Part shown: positions 1 to 12,182 of the stretch, piece by piece | Numbering within the stretch: the first letter of the stretch is position 1 | Layout: each line of letters opens with the position of its first letter | Origin: Elysia chlorotica | Taxonomy: Eukaryota; Mollusca; Gastropoda; Plakobranchidae | Reading direction: 5' to 3' | DNA: 64,000 bases | Assembly (NCBI GenBank): GCA_003991915.1 | Contig: RQTK01000698.1 | Location: 112,409-176,408 of the forward strand | Position numbers and translations under genes: made by a program | Notes under the pieces: generated by a model | What the model was told of the DNA's origin: nothing | The model's database searches: none | What the model saw: the letters and a program-made list of their open reading frames with translations, nothing else

Positions 1-444
1 CAACAGCTGCCACCCTCTTTCTCCTACTTTGAGTCACTACCGGCATCGCTGAAAGTTGCCGGAGGTAGCACAAACTCGCTCAGTAACAGTGGAGAGTTCC
101 ACTCCTCAGCCAACAGCAAAACGGGCCGAGGTAAAAATAGCACAGGGTTGGATCGGGAGCTAGCGTCTTTCAACCCTAAGAATCAAAGATCACGTGCCCA
201 ATCTGATGTGACGAGTTCGAACTCTTACTGGCCGGACTTCCTGTCTAGCAACGTGCGCCTGCCCTGGTACGCTGCAACCAATGGGGACGCAGTGGAAAGG
301 TCACGAGAAAGGTCACAGAGTCAGCCGATGACGGCGAAAGATGTTGCCACAGCTGGGGGATATAGTGATGATGACGATGATGGTGATGGTGTTGATGTGA
401 ATCCTCTGTATAAACTTCGGTATCAGGCCTCCATGGAGCACTGA
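1..444 (+). CDS. C-terminal exon of an unidentified protein (5' end outside window)
   Basis: The frame is open from base 1 to the TGA at 442-444, giving at least 147 residues, so this is the 3' part of a coding exon that starts outside the window. It is rich in Ser, Asn and Arg, then carries an acidic run (SDDDDDGDGVD) just before the C-terminal NPLYKLRYQASMEH. NPLY fits the NPxY pattern, which in membrane receptors binds PTB domains or clathrin adaptors; a cytoplasmic tail is therefore possible but is inference. No catalytic or folded domain is recognisable, and the protein family is not identified. No internal ATG is needed: a start inside this exon would have to use a non-ATG codon. Codon use and GC content are higher than in the AT-rich DNA that follows, which supports real coding sequence. 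Confidence 0.7.
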   Translation, partial: QQLPPSFSYFESLPASLKVAGGSTNSLSNSGEFHSSANSKTGRGKNSTGLDRELASFNPKNQRSRAQSDVTSSNSYWPDFLSSNVRLPWYAATNGDAVERSRERSQSQPMTAKDVATAGGYSDDDDDGDGVDVNPLYKLRYQASMEH

Positions 445-892
445 TTGTTTTAAATACTGGTAGACTGCATGACGTGAAGCTGAGAGTGAGAAAGTGAACT
501 ATTGATGCAACAGGTGGGATGATTACAAGAGTCTAAGGGACCATACCAGGGTAGAACTCTGGTCCTTTCAGGGTGGTTACATTTTGATGGGACACTGATT
601 GCTGAAATAGTGGTGGACGGTAGGGGTTCTGCATTAAAGGGAGAAAGTGAAACATGAATCCACTTTGCTAGATACCAGATAGTTTCAATACTATTAGATT
701 ACATTTAAATCCGCTAAAGGCAAACCTATTAAGTACAGCCTAAAAGTTTATTTCATGCAAAATTTATAGTAAACGGTAACTGTGAAGTAAATGAAAAGGG
801 AAAAATTTCCTAAGAGATGTATCTTCCATGGTTTATCTTCAGCTGGTTCTACTGTATGATGGAACACTGGTCGTATATAAACACTGTCACAC

Positions 893-1354
893 TGTATGAG
901 TTATGATTGGGCATTTAAGTGTAGGAGTATGCTACTATGGAACACTGATTGTGTTCATACTAGTAGACTGGGTGAGCTGTGACAATTTATAAAACTGTTA
1001 GACTGTACGAGTTTCAACTAAAGGGTTGAAAGGGAAACATTGATGCATTTTGCATGAAAGTGTATTGTAACACAAGTGATGGAGATTCTATGTGTCAATG
1101 ATTCGAAAGATAAAGGGATAAGAAAAAGAAAATTGACCGTTTCTTTACTATTTGTTGTTTGTGTGAGATTAAGTCTGTAAGGTTTCAAGGTTCTGGGCAT
1201 ACATGATGTATGAATTCTTGAAGTCTTGAATAGTAATCAAATTAGAAACTCAAGTATTAGGCTGATATATTAGTTTCAGCTGTAATAAGTATAATAGAAG
1301 TCATAACATTATTGACAGCAATTTTAGTTATTAATAAATGATAATAATTAAAAT

Positions 1355-1388
<34 letters not shown>

Positions 1389-1926
1389 TCATTATACTAA
1401 TGATAATCCACACCTACCTGCCTCATATTGGGTATTGCTAAGAAAGTGAAATATTTTTACTTTTTAATGGTACCAAGCATGATCCAGTTTGGCTATTCTT
1501 AAATGAAGATACACTGAAAAATGCTCAAATTCTGATTTAAACATTTCTTGTAAATTAGCTTTGTAAGTCTTTTGTATTGTTGCAGTTTTGAGTATTTTTT
1601 AAACTCCCATATTTTAAAGTGGGACCATTCTTTGAGTTTAATTACAAAGTGAGAACACTGATAGAAAGCTGCTTATTCATACAAGGACCATAACTCAAAC
1701 AATGAAAGTATTGAAACATTATCTTTTTTCCAGTGACGTTTTCCAATATCTAGGTTATCATCTTATGTTTTTTTTACCAGTGTAATTAATTGTTCATATT
1801 ATTTTGACAGTCAACTGTTTAACTGCCTCATTTTGTATGAGTTATGATTGGGCAGTTAAATGTAGGAGTAAACTATATGAATTATGTTTGGCTATTCACA
1901 AATGAAGATTGCACTGAAAAATGTCG
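893..1926 (+). repeat. Dispersed direct repeats inside the presumed 3' UTR
   Basis: A 37-bp segment containing TATGAGTTATGATTGGGCA occurs at 893-929 and again, slightly changed, at 1834-1870. A second pair built on TTTGGCTATTC...AATGAAGAT...CACTGAAAAATG occurs at 1488-1523 and 1887-1922. The phrase GGAACACTG recurs nearby. The two pairs suggest an old duplication of part of the UTR. Confidence 0.6.
1354..1386. repeat. (AAT)n microsatellite
   Basis: About ten AAT/ATA triplets in an AT-rich setting. Confidence 0.9.
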
Positions 1927-3509
1927 TTTTTGATGATTGATAGGTAGTGTTTTATCCAGGAAAGATGCATTTAGGATAAATTCAGTTATAACCATTATTA
2001 TGAGTTTTATCATCCAAATAAGTTTTGACAATCTGCTTGATTATGAACACTTGTAAGTCAGAAATATATTTTACTATCTTGTGTAAGTCATTCATGAGTT
2101 CCTAGGGTAGAATTCAACCCAGTTTGAGTATGACTTATGAGCTTCAGTATAATTTTCAAAAGGCACGTGGACTTCATAGGGAGTAGGAGAAAAATGTTAC
2201 AGGAGTCATTTTTTCCTTAACTCGCTATGACCAGAATTTTTTTTATGTATTGTGGTGGCGTTTCTTTTGTTTCCCAAGTAAAAAGTCTGTGTGGCATGTT
2301 TTAAAATGGCCTCTTAACATCAATCGGAAGTAAAAAATGGAATGGAAATTAACAGACGCCGATTTTATACTGTTAAGCATGCATAAGACTTTTTATTCTT
2401 AAATAGGTTGAACAAGAGGACCTAGCTGGATTGACAATGAAAATACGTTTTAAAGATATCTGTTCTTGAATAATTTACTGTAGTCCCATGTGTGGAAGTT
2501 TGTTTTAGATAATAATGTTTTAGGAAAACTTTTCATTTAAGGCAATCATGACAAGATTTGGTGAGCTTAGATATAAATTCTTGTAGCTTGATACGTTTCT
2601 GTGATTTTCTGTACAAAGCTTAATATTGGTATTGCTTGAGCCTTCATGTACACCCCCCATTGTAATTGATGTCTGTCTTTTTTTTGCGTTTTTTGGTTGC
2701 GTTTGATTTACAAATGGTCAGTGATAGGACAAGGCACTGAAGAGGCTCCATTGATACTGATGTGAGTTTTGGCTGCTTGAGATCTACTTGTAGATATTTA
2801 CTGATAAGAATAAGGCGTGTATACATTCCTCCTGTACAGACTGCATTGGCCAGAATGTGTGATTAAAGTAATTTTATTTACTCTTATCTTTGTATTTCTA
2901 AAGCTTTTTCTAAAGCGATGTAACCTGAGAGTGGACGTTAACATGTGATACTGATAAATGTTGGATGGTTGTGTATTATTTAAATTCCAATATCTACATA
3001 TTCTCTATTTTTTAGCGTATGATAATAATATAATTCAAAATTCCAAATGTCCTTTTTTTCTTCCTGAGAAGTTGATTCCGTCAATCACAAAAGATAAGGT
3101 CTGCAACATTGAAGTAAATAATTAAATACCAATATATCATATTCATTATTGTTTACTTTTAGACTACACAAACCAATACTTTGAGAGATGTTTTGTTTAA
3201 TCATGTGTTAATAGCTTTCATAACACTTTGATGATGGATGTACTGGAAAAATAAAATATAATACCTCACATTGATTTTTTTATCCTTTAAGTCTAAAAAC
3301 GTGAAATTTTAAGTGTGCTATAATTGTTGAACTGAAGGGATATGGTGTGACTGATTTGGAGAGCTCAAGGGAATCTTTACTTACTGAGATAAACAGTTTG
3401 AGTTTGTTCTAGTCAAATTCAGACAAGTGATAGATTGAATTATGCAACATGATGTTTTGTAGTGTAAAGGCAACGTTTCATAAAACCATGTCCCTTTTGA
3501 ACATTGAAC

Positions 3510-3563
3510 AAACCACAAGCTTCAATGACACCATATAAACCGCAAGCTTCAATGACACCATAT
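3510..3563. repeat. 27-bp tandem duplication
   Basis: Two adjacent 27-bp copies (3510-3536 and 3537-3563) differ at one base (AAACCACAAGC versus AAACCGCAAGC). The next bases, AAACCACAACC, look like the start of a third, broken copy. Confidence 0.85.
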
Positions 3564-3946
3564 AAACCACAACCACAACAGCAATTGTCATTTTACAATC
3601 TGTCATTATTATGCAATGTAAATTGTTGGGTTTTTTTTTTATTATAATACCAGCAATATTGGAACCATAGTGTCTTTTTTGTTTTGGTTTGGTTTTCAGT
3701 TATACAGTCACAGATTTTAATTTTTTGATCCGTTTAAACCTTTGTATCTTCTGTTTCTAATTATTTTGAATTCTTTTTCTTTCCAGTTCCAAGTGGTATT
3801 TGACACTGGGGCCTTGATAATTAAAAGTGAAACAGTTCAAAGAGATTCATAGTAGCAAAGATGAGGTTCTATTTGTTGCTAAAATTTCACGATTTAACTT
3901 GTGGGTCAAATGTAAAAAGTGTTAATGTTGTATGTTGTTTTTTTAA

Positions 3947-3970
3947 GGGGGGGGGGGGGNNNNNNNNNNN
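3947..3970. other. G homopolymer followed by an 11-base assembly gap
   Basis: A run of 13 G ends in Ns at 3960-3970. The gap most likely reflects failure to sequence through the homopolymer, so its true length is unknown. Confidence 0.95.
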
Positions 3971-6367
3971 CTTGTTTGAAATCAGTGAAATTGGGAAATG
4001 TAAGAACGCTTTTGTTCCCTCATTTTATGTAACTCTGAGTTAGTTAAATAAAATCAGCTCCCTAAAAAGTGTTTCTGAAATATTTGCCTGTCTGTATAAC
4101 ATGACCAATTAATGTACACTGTTTTCAGGTAGAAAACATGATTTAGGAATGGATTGAATATGCTAAAAGATTATTGAGGTTGAAGGAAATTGATTTAAGA
4201 AAACAGTATTACATTAACAAGCGTTTATGAGAATGAAGATTGAAAAAGAAATTAAAGTTTTCTTTAATAATCTGTATGAATATCATGGAGAAAGTCTGGA
4301 CTCAAGCAGTCAAGATCTAGAGTATAAAGCACAAAGAGAACTTAGATTTAGTTGCTCTACTATGTCATTTAAAGGCATGGTAAGACGGGCCCCTAAAACT
4401 TGTTTTATTTGTGAATTTGACAACTTTTCATTCTTAGTTAAGCAAAGGATATTTGCATTACGAAGCTCTTTTTTTTTTCTCCAGGAAACACTTGCAACTG
4501 GTCAATAATAACAGAAAACAGTCAGTGCACTTATATATTTGACAATCGATTTTTTGTCTTTAGCTGCTTTTAAATTTGACATTATACGAAATTATGTTTT
4601 CATGGAATTATTTTTTACGATCAACATTTTAATATTAAGAGCGTTCACATTGAACGTTAATTTTCATCCCTTGTCCTGTTTGACTCCCTTGCTGTAAATA
4701 TTTGTCAAGTTAATATTGAATAATTAAAACTAAAAATGTGATCGTAGTGTCTGTATTAATATTTTAACCCTTTACTTGCAAAAATAGTTGCCATATGAAG
4801 CTAATAGGGTGGTGAGCAAACTATTTCTGTAATTTCTGATTCAGTGGCAACAACAAATGATGCAAAAGCAATCATATTTAAATGTAATGTGCTTGTGCAT
4901 TCATTATAAGCAAGCAGAAAAAAAAAATCTTTTCTTTGACTATGTCCAATACAAATGCTATTTATGCCATTAAGTGTTTTTTTTAATTTTTCATTATTGA
5001 GGATTATTGATCTTGCCTTTGTGGTGTTTTTTTTTTTTTTAACTTAGTTGGAGACCATGAGCTCTACTCGAAGTTTTAGTCATCTCAGCAAGCAAAAGAG
5101 CTTGCAGACAAGGGGGTTATGCTGAAAGCAGTGTCCATATCTAGTCTTTAAAATGGAACACAAAGCTCGCAAACAGATACAAATATTTATTTTTAATTGA
5201 CACCATGACGTTTGCGCTATGTGGATTTTAACACGCACCATTGTGTGAGGCTTTGCAGTGGAGAGGATAAACATAGGTAGTGAATAGATACAAAAAACTA
5301 ATATCAGAGAAATGGAGCAAAGGAAAACGCGCACAATTTTTGTTAAACAAGACTTATGTTTTGGACAAGAACATTTTCTGTGTGAAATCACATTCCATAT
5401 AGGTTTGCTTTTTTTCTCTGGTTATTTATTGAATTTCTTATAAAAATTTTCCACTGTTTCAACCCAGATCAATCTAACTACTTAAGTGATGTGGAGTCCA
5501 AGTATTCAATCTTTGTCCATGCTGTGGTTGAAGTCACTATTAGAGATAGAGACTGAGGCTTGGACAAATTACTGCAACTGTAGCAAACAAGAGTTTCTAT
5601 TATGACATATATTGTGTTTATTTTGTTGGGCTTTTTTTTAAATTTCATTTTTGGTTGGGATTACTATTAACATTAATTTGCGCATCTGTTCATGACTTTG
5701 TTTTCCGTAATTGCTCATTATTCATAATACAAGTCCCAAATCAGATAAAGTAGTGACGTGAATATCGATCTTATGATTTGTCTGATTATTAAAAAATTTT
5801 CTGTAAAGCGTATTCCACTTCAGATGCAACTTCCTTGTTTTGCTGCGCCACGAATTGAGATGTAACACTTTCCTACAATTTAAAATATGACATTTCTTAA
5901 AATATGCTGTTCTAATGAGTTCTGAGAAAAAAATATGAGTGCTATTGTTGTTGTTTTTTTTTGTTTTTTTTCACTTTTGTAAAATTTTAAGCAATGTTTT
6001 TTTTATTTTCAAAACCTAGTGTTTACATAATTATGTGTCACAACAGAAGAAAACTGGAGAATTTGAGTATTCCATTTGAATATAGTTCCTTAATGTTTCA
6101 ATGCATTGTGATATATATTTACATGTATATAAATAATGTGAGCTATTTCTTTTTATCTTGGTATCTCCCTATCTCTCTATTATTGCAATACTGTTTGGTG
6201 TAATGTTGTGCCTTTTGTTTGTGCTTGTCAGTGTACTGTAAAGATGTGTGTTAATATAACTAAAGGTTTCGAGGCGAAATATAAAAGAATCTTCATAATT
6301 TATTTCAATGTCCTCTTATTATCATTGTATGAAGGCCTACATTTCCGATAATGTTTTTACATTTACC

Positions 6368-6418
6368 CCTTCTCTCTCTCTCTCGTCTCTGTCTCTCTCT
6401 CACTCTCTCTCCAAAACA
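6368..6418. repeat. CT-rich microsatellite
   Basis: Imperfect (CT)n with GTCTCT interruptions. It marks the left edge of the repeat-dense region. Confidence 0.85.
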
Positions 6419-6470
6419 CTTGTGGTGCATTTAAACTGATAAAAGAAAACAAACAAAACTAAAGAATACC

Positions 6471-6556
6471 CGAATCAAATTCGAGTCCCGCTCTGGCGAC
6501 TCACTCCCTACTAGTTGCATCAGAGTCAGTTTAATGTGACCGTCTGAGACCGGGAT
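6471..6556 (+). mobile_element. SINE fragment (B box and start of body)
   Basis: Begins with a B-box-like CAAATTCGAGTCC and continues into the shared body seen elsewhere in the window (TCACTCCCTACTAGTTG, then CAGTTTAATGTGACCGTCTG). The 5' A-box half and the 3' tail are missing or too changed to see. Confidence 0.55.
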
Positions 6557-6640
6557 ATTTGAATGAGTGTACGCTTCACAGCGGTATAGATTGGTACCGG
6601 TAGTTAAGACTTACACCACCAGGTGGCGTAGGTGCTGCTC

Positions 6641-6813
6641 GGCGAGAGAGAGAGAGATAGAGAGAGAAAGAGAGAAGGGAGAGAGAGAGAAGGGAGAGAG
6701 AGAGAGATAGAGAGAGAGTGAGAGAGCGAAAGTCAGAGACAGAGACAGTCAGGACAGACAGACAGGCAGACAGAGACAGACAGACTCAGAGAGAGAGAGA
6801 GAGACAGACAGAC

Positions 6814-6850
<37 letters not shown>
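6641..6850. repeat. Compound (GA)n / (GACA)n microsatellite
   Basis: About 210 bp of purine-rich GA repeats grading into GACA tetranucleotides, ending in about ten perfect CAGA units. Confidence 0.95.
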
Positions 6851-6852
<2 letters not shown>

Positions 6853-7050
6853 ACTGTGTGGTATTTGAAGAAAAACTATCGTAAATAATGTATACAAATA
6901 CGGATGCAATCAATATGGCAAAGACTTAGGCCTTGGGATCGAACCGTGGATTTCCCAAATTTAAATCGTTAAGACACGTCGTCGTACTCAGAATAGGCCA
7001 ACCGAGGACTTGGGATTGTAGGCCCCACAGCGAAAACAAAAACTATAGGT

Positions 7051-7305
7051 TGTAGTTGAGTTGGTTTAACGTCCAAAATAAACATTATATTGGCTATATT
7101 GTGGACGGGCCCCAAGACTGACGTGTGACAATTTTTATGCTGCCACACACGAGACAGGGCGGAGATACCATGACTTCTGTTTCAGTGGGTCACATTAAAC
7201 TGACACCGACCCAACCAATAGGGAGCGAAATCTCCGGGGCTCGAACCACGGACCCTTTGCGTCGGAAGCCGATGTTCTACCCAGGGGACACAGCCCCCCC
7301 CCCCG
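7051..7305 (-). mobile_element. tRNA-derived SINE, near full length, with target-site duplication
   Basis: On the minus strand it reads: A-box-like part of a tRNA head ending in TAGAACATCGGCTTCCGACG, a B box GGTTCGAGCCC, the common body (AATGTGACCCACTGAAACAG, then TGTGTGGCAGCAT), and the 3' end GGACGTTAAACCAACTCAAC. The sequence AAAACTATAGGT occurs on both sides (7039-7050 and 7320-7331), as expected of a target-site duplication from LINE-driven insertion. A 305-codon open frame across it is incidental. Confidence 0.88.
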
Positions 7306-7732
7306 CCAAAAAAAAAAACAAAACTATAGGTAAGAGAATCTGCACCGGTGTCCAAAGTTATACCTCCTTCCTAAACTTACGGAAACAAGAATCGATCAGA
7401 AAAACATGTGATAGGGGCCTGATTACGCTATCGAATATCGCCAGGTGGATCGCAAATCATGTACGATGTTTAGAGCGATATGCGATAATCCATATCACGA
7501 CTACGGTGATTACGACCAACTTAGATAATGGCTTTCTCTTATTCTCTTACGCTGCTTGTGTCTTAGGGTTTTTCCTCAATATAAAGTCGATAAAATTTGA
7601 AAGGTTTGTTGTTGTTGTTGTCGAATTCCATGGTACTTTCACAAAGGTTCGTGCCGATATCCTTAAGTATCACTTTGACACTCGTAAACTCTTAGCCTTG
7701 TGTTCTTCCTGTGTCTCACCGTTTGTGTCTCT

Positions 7733-7740
<8 letters not shown>

Positions 7741-7794
<54 letters not shown>

Positions 7795-7946
7795 TACACA
7801 AACAACCTCTCTCGCTCCTTCAACATCATCGCTCTCACTCCCTTTTTTTTCTCACCATCTCTGTCTCTGTCTCTGTGTGTCTCTCCCTTGCTCTCTCACC
7901 ACCCGCTCGCTCTACACCCCATATATATTCCTCCCTTTCTATTAAA

Positions 7947-7998
<52 letters not shown>
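7741..7998. repeat. CT, CA and CT microsatellites
   Basis: (CT)17 at 7741-7774 passes into (CA)n at 7775-7800. After about 150 bp of pyrimidine-rich DNA a second (CT)n lies at 7950-7998. Open frames in three registers here are only translations of these repeats. Confidence 0.95.
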
Positions 7999-7999
<1 letters not shown>

Positions 8000-8230
8000 T
8001 CTTTTTTTCTCACACACTCACTTTAGAGCCCCTAAAATTTAAACCTCTCTGAAATCTCTAGCCATTTTGAAGAGATAAATCCACGCGTATAATCTCTGAT
8101 CCAGCCAGATTAAAACGCTGTTGTTCTGAGAGGATCTGCTTAGGATGCTAGCCGGCTTGGAACTTGGGCGTTGGATCGGAGCTAGCTAGAGATTATCGTG
8201 TCATTAGCCAAAACACGAAGACATGGGTTT

Positions 8231-8428
8231 CTCCCTACCCCAGCCTCGCTCCTCTATCTCTTCCCTACCCCACCTCCTTTCCCCCTACCCATCCCTGTCC
8301 TTCTACCCACCCCTCTCCCCTACATCTACCCAGCCCCCTCATCTCAACCTCTATCCCACTCCTTCCCTTCCCCTACCTTTAGTCCCTCTCCCCTACCTCT
8401 AGCCCCTATCTCCTACCTCTCCCCTTAG
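8231..8428. repeat. 200-bp C/T-rich tract with CCCTACC words
   Basis: The + strand is almost free of G and repeats variants of CCCTACC, CCCCTACC and TCTCCCCTACCTCT. The opposite strand therefore carries many GGGTAGGG words. Confidence 0.85.
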
Positions 8429-9300
8429 GAAACAGATTTTATATTATTTGAATATGTTTTGTTCGGCCTACAATCCTACTAGAATAAGAATCTAAACTGT
8501 CCGAATTGTACCTAACATTTTATCGATACAGCTCACTTTATTCTAAATGCAATAATATTATTTGTTTATTTCGGGGATCCTGCCTGTTATAATTATTTGG
8601 CAGCCTCGACACAGAGCTTTCCAATGTTTTTGTGAGTGTGTTTTCCAGCAAAACTGATTTAACATGGGGAAAAATGAGTGTCCATATTTCAATATTGGAC
8701 ATTATTGGGGGTCGTATGGAATTATGCAGTACAGAGTGGCTAAAGCTGCGGACATTATGTTGGATGTCGACACTTGTATGAGTAGTTTGTTAACAACTCC
8801 CCATAGTCCTCTCAGAAGTTGGGATTTGTTTCTGTTGGAATAGAAAACGAAGAGCTTGAAGGTATACATGAATACTTGGTGTCGTAATTACAACGTTGGG
8901 ACAAGCTTACGACTCGTATTAATATATAAGAATAATAAGACTGCAACTGGTAGTAAGCTAACGCGACGGTGCACTTCCTATCCTTGGTTATAAGAATAAG
9001 AAGATACACTTCTAGGGTATTATAAAACCAACGTTTTTTTGCACTGAGATGGCAAAAACTAATGTTATTGGTCGAAATGTTATAGACTGACAAGTGAGAA
9101 GCCTTCACCAAATAATTATTCTCTCGAGGCTCTTGAGTCAGTAACGTTTTCATTAAGATTGTCCTTGCCCAAAAATCTAAAGCAGCAGCTTTTTGTCTCA
9201 ACACGTAACGCCAGTGTTCTCTGTTTGTAACTTTCGATATAACGTTTAAGCTTATTAGGTGTGACCACTGCCGAGCACTACCTTATGAATCAGTCTCTCT
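8429..9300. other. Non-coding, nothing recognised
   Basis: Ordinary mixed-composition DNA. The 130-codon minus frame at 8812-9204 has no signal peptide, domain or repeat that would mark it as a gene. Confidence 0.5.
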
Positions 9301-9310
9301 AGAATTTCTA

Positions 9311-9712
9311 GGAGTAGTGGTCGTGGTAGTGATAGTAGTGGTGGTCGTGGTGGCTGTGGTTGTGGTCGTGGTGGTCGTGGTGGTCGTGGTGGTTGTTGTG
9401 GTCGTGGTTGTGATCGTGGTTGTGGTCGTGGTTATGGTTGTGGTTGTGGTTGTGATCGTGGTTATGGTTGTGGTTATGGTCGTGGTTGTGGTCGTGGTTA
9501 TGGTTGTGGTTATGGTCGTGGTTGTGGTCGTGGTTATGGTTGTGGTTATGGTCGTGGTTGTGGTCGTGGTTATGGTTGTGGTTATGGTCGTGGTTGTGGT
9601 CGTGGTTATGGTTGTGGTTATGGTCGTGGTTGTGGTCGTGGTTATGGTTGTGGTTATGGTCGTGGTTGTGGTCGTGGTTATGGTTGTGGTTATGGTCGTG
9701 GTTGTGGTCGTG

Positions 9713-9803
<91 letters not shown>

Positions 9804-9820
9804 AAGAAGAAGAAGAAGAT
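9311..9820. repeat. GGT-based minisatellite: seven exact 36-bp units, then (TAG)n and (AGA)n
   Basis: 9311-9459 is irregular GGTNGT hexamers. From 9460 to 9711 there are exactly seven 36-bp units, each six hexamers (GGTTAT, GGTTGT, GGTTAT, GGTCGT, GGTTGT, GGTCGT). They pass into about 29 AGT triplets (9713-9802) and then AGA triplets. Several frames stay open because the period is a multiple of three (poly-Val, His/Asp/Asn, poly-Tyr). None has a credible start or flanking coding sequence. Confidence 0.95.
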
Positions 9821-10350
9821 AACATTTTGTGTTTTTTTGTACACGAGCTGGATTCAAGGAGAAGACTTAAATATAATTAAACCCAAATTTAATCGACATA
9901 ATAACCAATATACTTTGAACGGAAAAGGAAACTTAAATGGCATCCAGCGGCATAGAATAATCAAACGCAAAAACATGTTTTTCACACTCTTCGTATTGTT
10001 GCCTGTTGATTAGCCTAGGTTTATTATGTGAATTAGTGTGGGTGGCGGTGATAGACTCAAAGCCCTATAAAACAATGAAAAATTGAGATAATGAAAAGGT
10101 TGGCTTTTGGGGAAAATCTGCGTCTGGATTAGGATAATAGAGAGCTTATGTTCTGATGATCCCTGGTGCAATTTCTATTTTCTCTGGATCATTCTGTTAA
10201 AAGTAAGTTATGGAATGAGGATTAAGCTGCAAAACAATTGAATCAGCAAGCAAGAGAGTTGATATAGAAAATTTGAGTGAAATTGAAATACCGACAGCGA
10301 GAAATAGATAAATATGTATGTAGAGATAGACACTAGACAGAGAAAACAAG
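9821..10350. other. Non-coding, nothing recognised
   Basis: AT-rich spacer between two large repeat blocks. No gene-like frame or repeat was recognised. Confidence 0.5.
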
Positions 10351-10865
<515 letters not shown>

Positions 10866-11007
10866 GGATATGTAAATTATCTTCTGTTACTCCTCTACCC
10901 ATGGAAATTCCCGGCCCCTGAGAGAACTTGAGACAGAGCAATATAAGATACTTACAAGTTACAGTTTATGATATTGATAGGAAAAGCAAGATGGCGCTGA
11001 TAACGGT

Positions 11008-11250
11008 GGGAACTGCTCTAAGTGACAGCGCGCCGTCCTTTTATTCGGTAGGATTTGGTTCAAATCCCACGATCAGGCAAATTTTATTTGTCGGATTTCG
11101 TCCCCTACTGATGAGGTCGGTGTAACGAAACTGGCTGATGCATGCAGGAGTGGTAGACCCACAGATGTCCATTACTAAAAAATCTGTGGGTAAACCCGTT
11201 CTGTTTCTGTGTGGCAGCACGTAACATTGATAGATGCACGTTTTGGGACA
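11008..11250 (+). mobile_element. Diverged SINE with a second type of tRNA-like head
   Basis: A B box GGTTCAAATCC lies at 11057-11067, followed by CACGATC, a TTTGTCGGATTTCGTCCCCT linker, a decayed GGTCGGTGT block, and the GTGTGGCAGCACGTAACATT body block. The linker differs from that of the common head. A hairpin (10-bp arms ACCCACAGAT at 11157-11166 and its complement at 11182-11191) sits in the body. Confidence 0.6.
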
Positions 11251-11710
11251 CTACGCGGTATTTCAGTTACACTGTATAATTTATATTAATAACTTTGCAT
11301 CTTGTGTACGCTAAATTTGCCACATTTTCTTCAATTTTAGAACATAGGTGGGTATTTTGTTTTTCTCGCTGCTTGAATAAAACTAAGACTATTTATAAAA
11401 GATTTTTAAATTTCTTTACATTTGTGCTGTGGGAAATGAACAAACTTATCCCTAGATTTGGGAGACATAACATTGATGGCCGATAGCCTGTTATAAGCTT
11501 ATCTATATATCTTACAAATTTCGGCAATGTGTAATGAACTCCATTAGATAAAACTGTGTAGGCGTAATCTGGTTAAGTGGATTTGCTTGTTTACTTAAAA
11601 TATCAGGTTTTAATGACACACATTTCACATTTTTACAATCTTCGCCTATAAAAAACAACAGAAGAAAAGTTAAAGGTTCGTTTCTTGGTTTCTCACGTCA
11701 GCGGCCAGAC
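11251..11710. other. Non-coding, nothing recognised
   Basis: AT-rich DNA. The 63-codon + frame at 11295-11486 has no supporting feature. Confidence 0.5.
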
Positions 11711-11820
11711 TATTTCGTGGGCGGGTCCCAAGAGTTTTAACAGAGAAACAGAGCGGGGGCACCGAGACTTCTATCGTAGCAGGTCACAACATATCGGCAC
11801 TACCCAAATCAGTAAAAAAC
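11711..11820 (-). mobile_element. Decayed SINE body remnant
   Basis: Shows minus-strand body words in order (GTGGGCGGGTCCCAAGA, then CAGGTCACAA and ACTACCCAAATCAGT) with many changes. Both ends are lost. Confidence 0.45.
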
Positions 11821-12182
11821 GAAATCCGAATATTAAATTTGCCCATAGCTATACCACTGGGACTTGCTCGCAACCCCAACACAAACTCATAGTTAAAGGG
11901 GGAAAAAGCTTTAGACCCCCTGGTATGTTTTAAATTTCAAATTTATTCATACTGCAGTGTTTTAAAACAAAGAGCAACGAAAAGAAGAATCAAAGCATGT
12001 ACATTTGATGGTTAAAGTAAAAGCTGTATCGTGAGGGTGGTAAACCATTGAACTCTCTCGTTATTCGGTTCCAACAAAGATCTTAAAAATAAGGTAACCT
12101 GTTTGGGTCCAGTTTGTCTGTTCAAATGCAGTAGTAGAATGCATTTCAGCTGAGAGGTGTGTGTTGTGTGTGGGTAGGGGGA

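Larger units (their letters stand above)
445..6300 (+). other. Probable long 3' UTR and downstream AT-rich DNA of the left-edge gene
   Basis: This stretch is AT-rich, T-biased on the + strand, and lacks the SINEs and long CT/GA tracts that fill the DNA after 6.36 kb. That contrast suggests a long transcribed 3' UTR. AATAAA hexamers lie at 1333, 3250 and 4047; which of them is used cannot be told. Open frames here (for example 4227-4508 + and 5080-5391 -) have no recognisable protein features. Internal duplicated segments are listed separately. The true transcript end is unknown. Confidence 0.4.

Noticed and set aside
5080..5391. 103-codon minus frame with a hydrophobic segment and several Cys
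   Set aside because: Lies in the AT-rich block opposite the presumed 3' UTR; no family resemblance and no promoter or splice sites seen.
7125..8042. 305-codon + open frame
   Set aside because: It runs through a minus-strand SINE and CT/CA microsatellites; the product is low complexity with no domain.
9283..9880. Poly-Thr, poly-His/Asp/Asn, poly-Tyr and poly-Val open frames of 82-187 codons
   Set aside because: All derive from triplet and 36-bp repeats whose periods are multiples of three, so frames stay open by arithmetic rather than selection.
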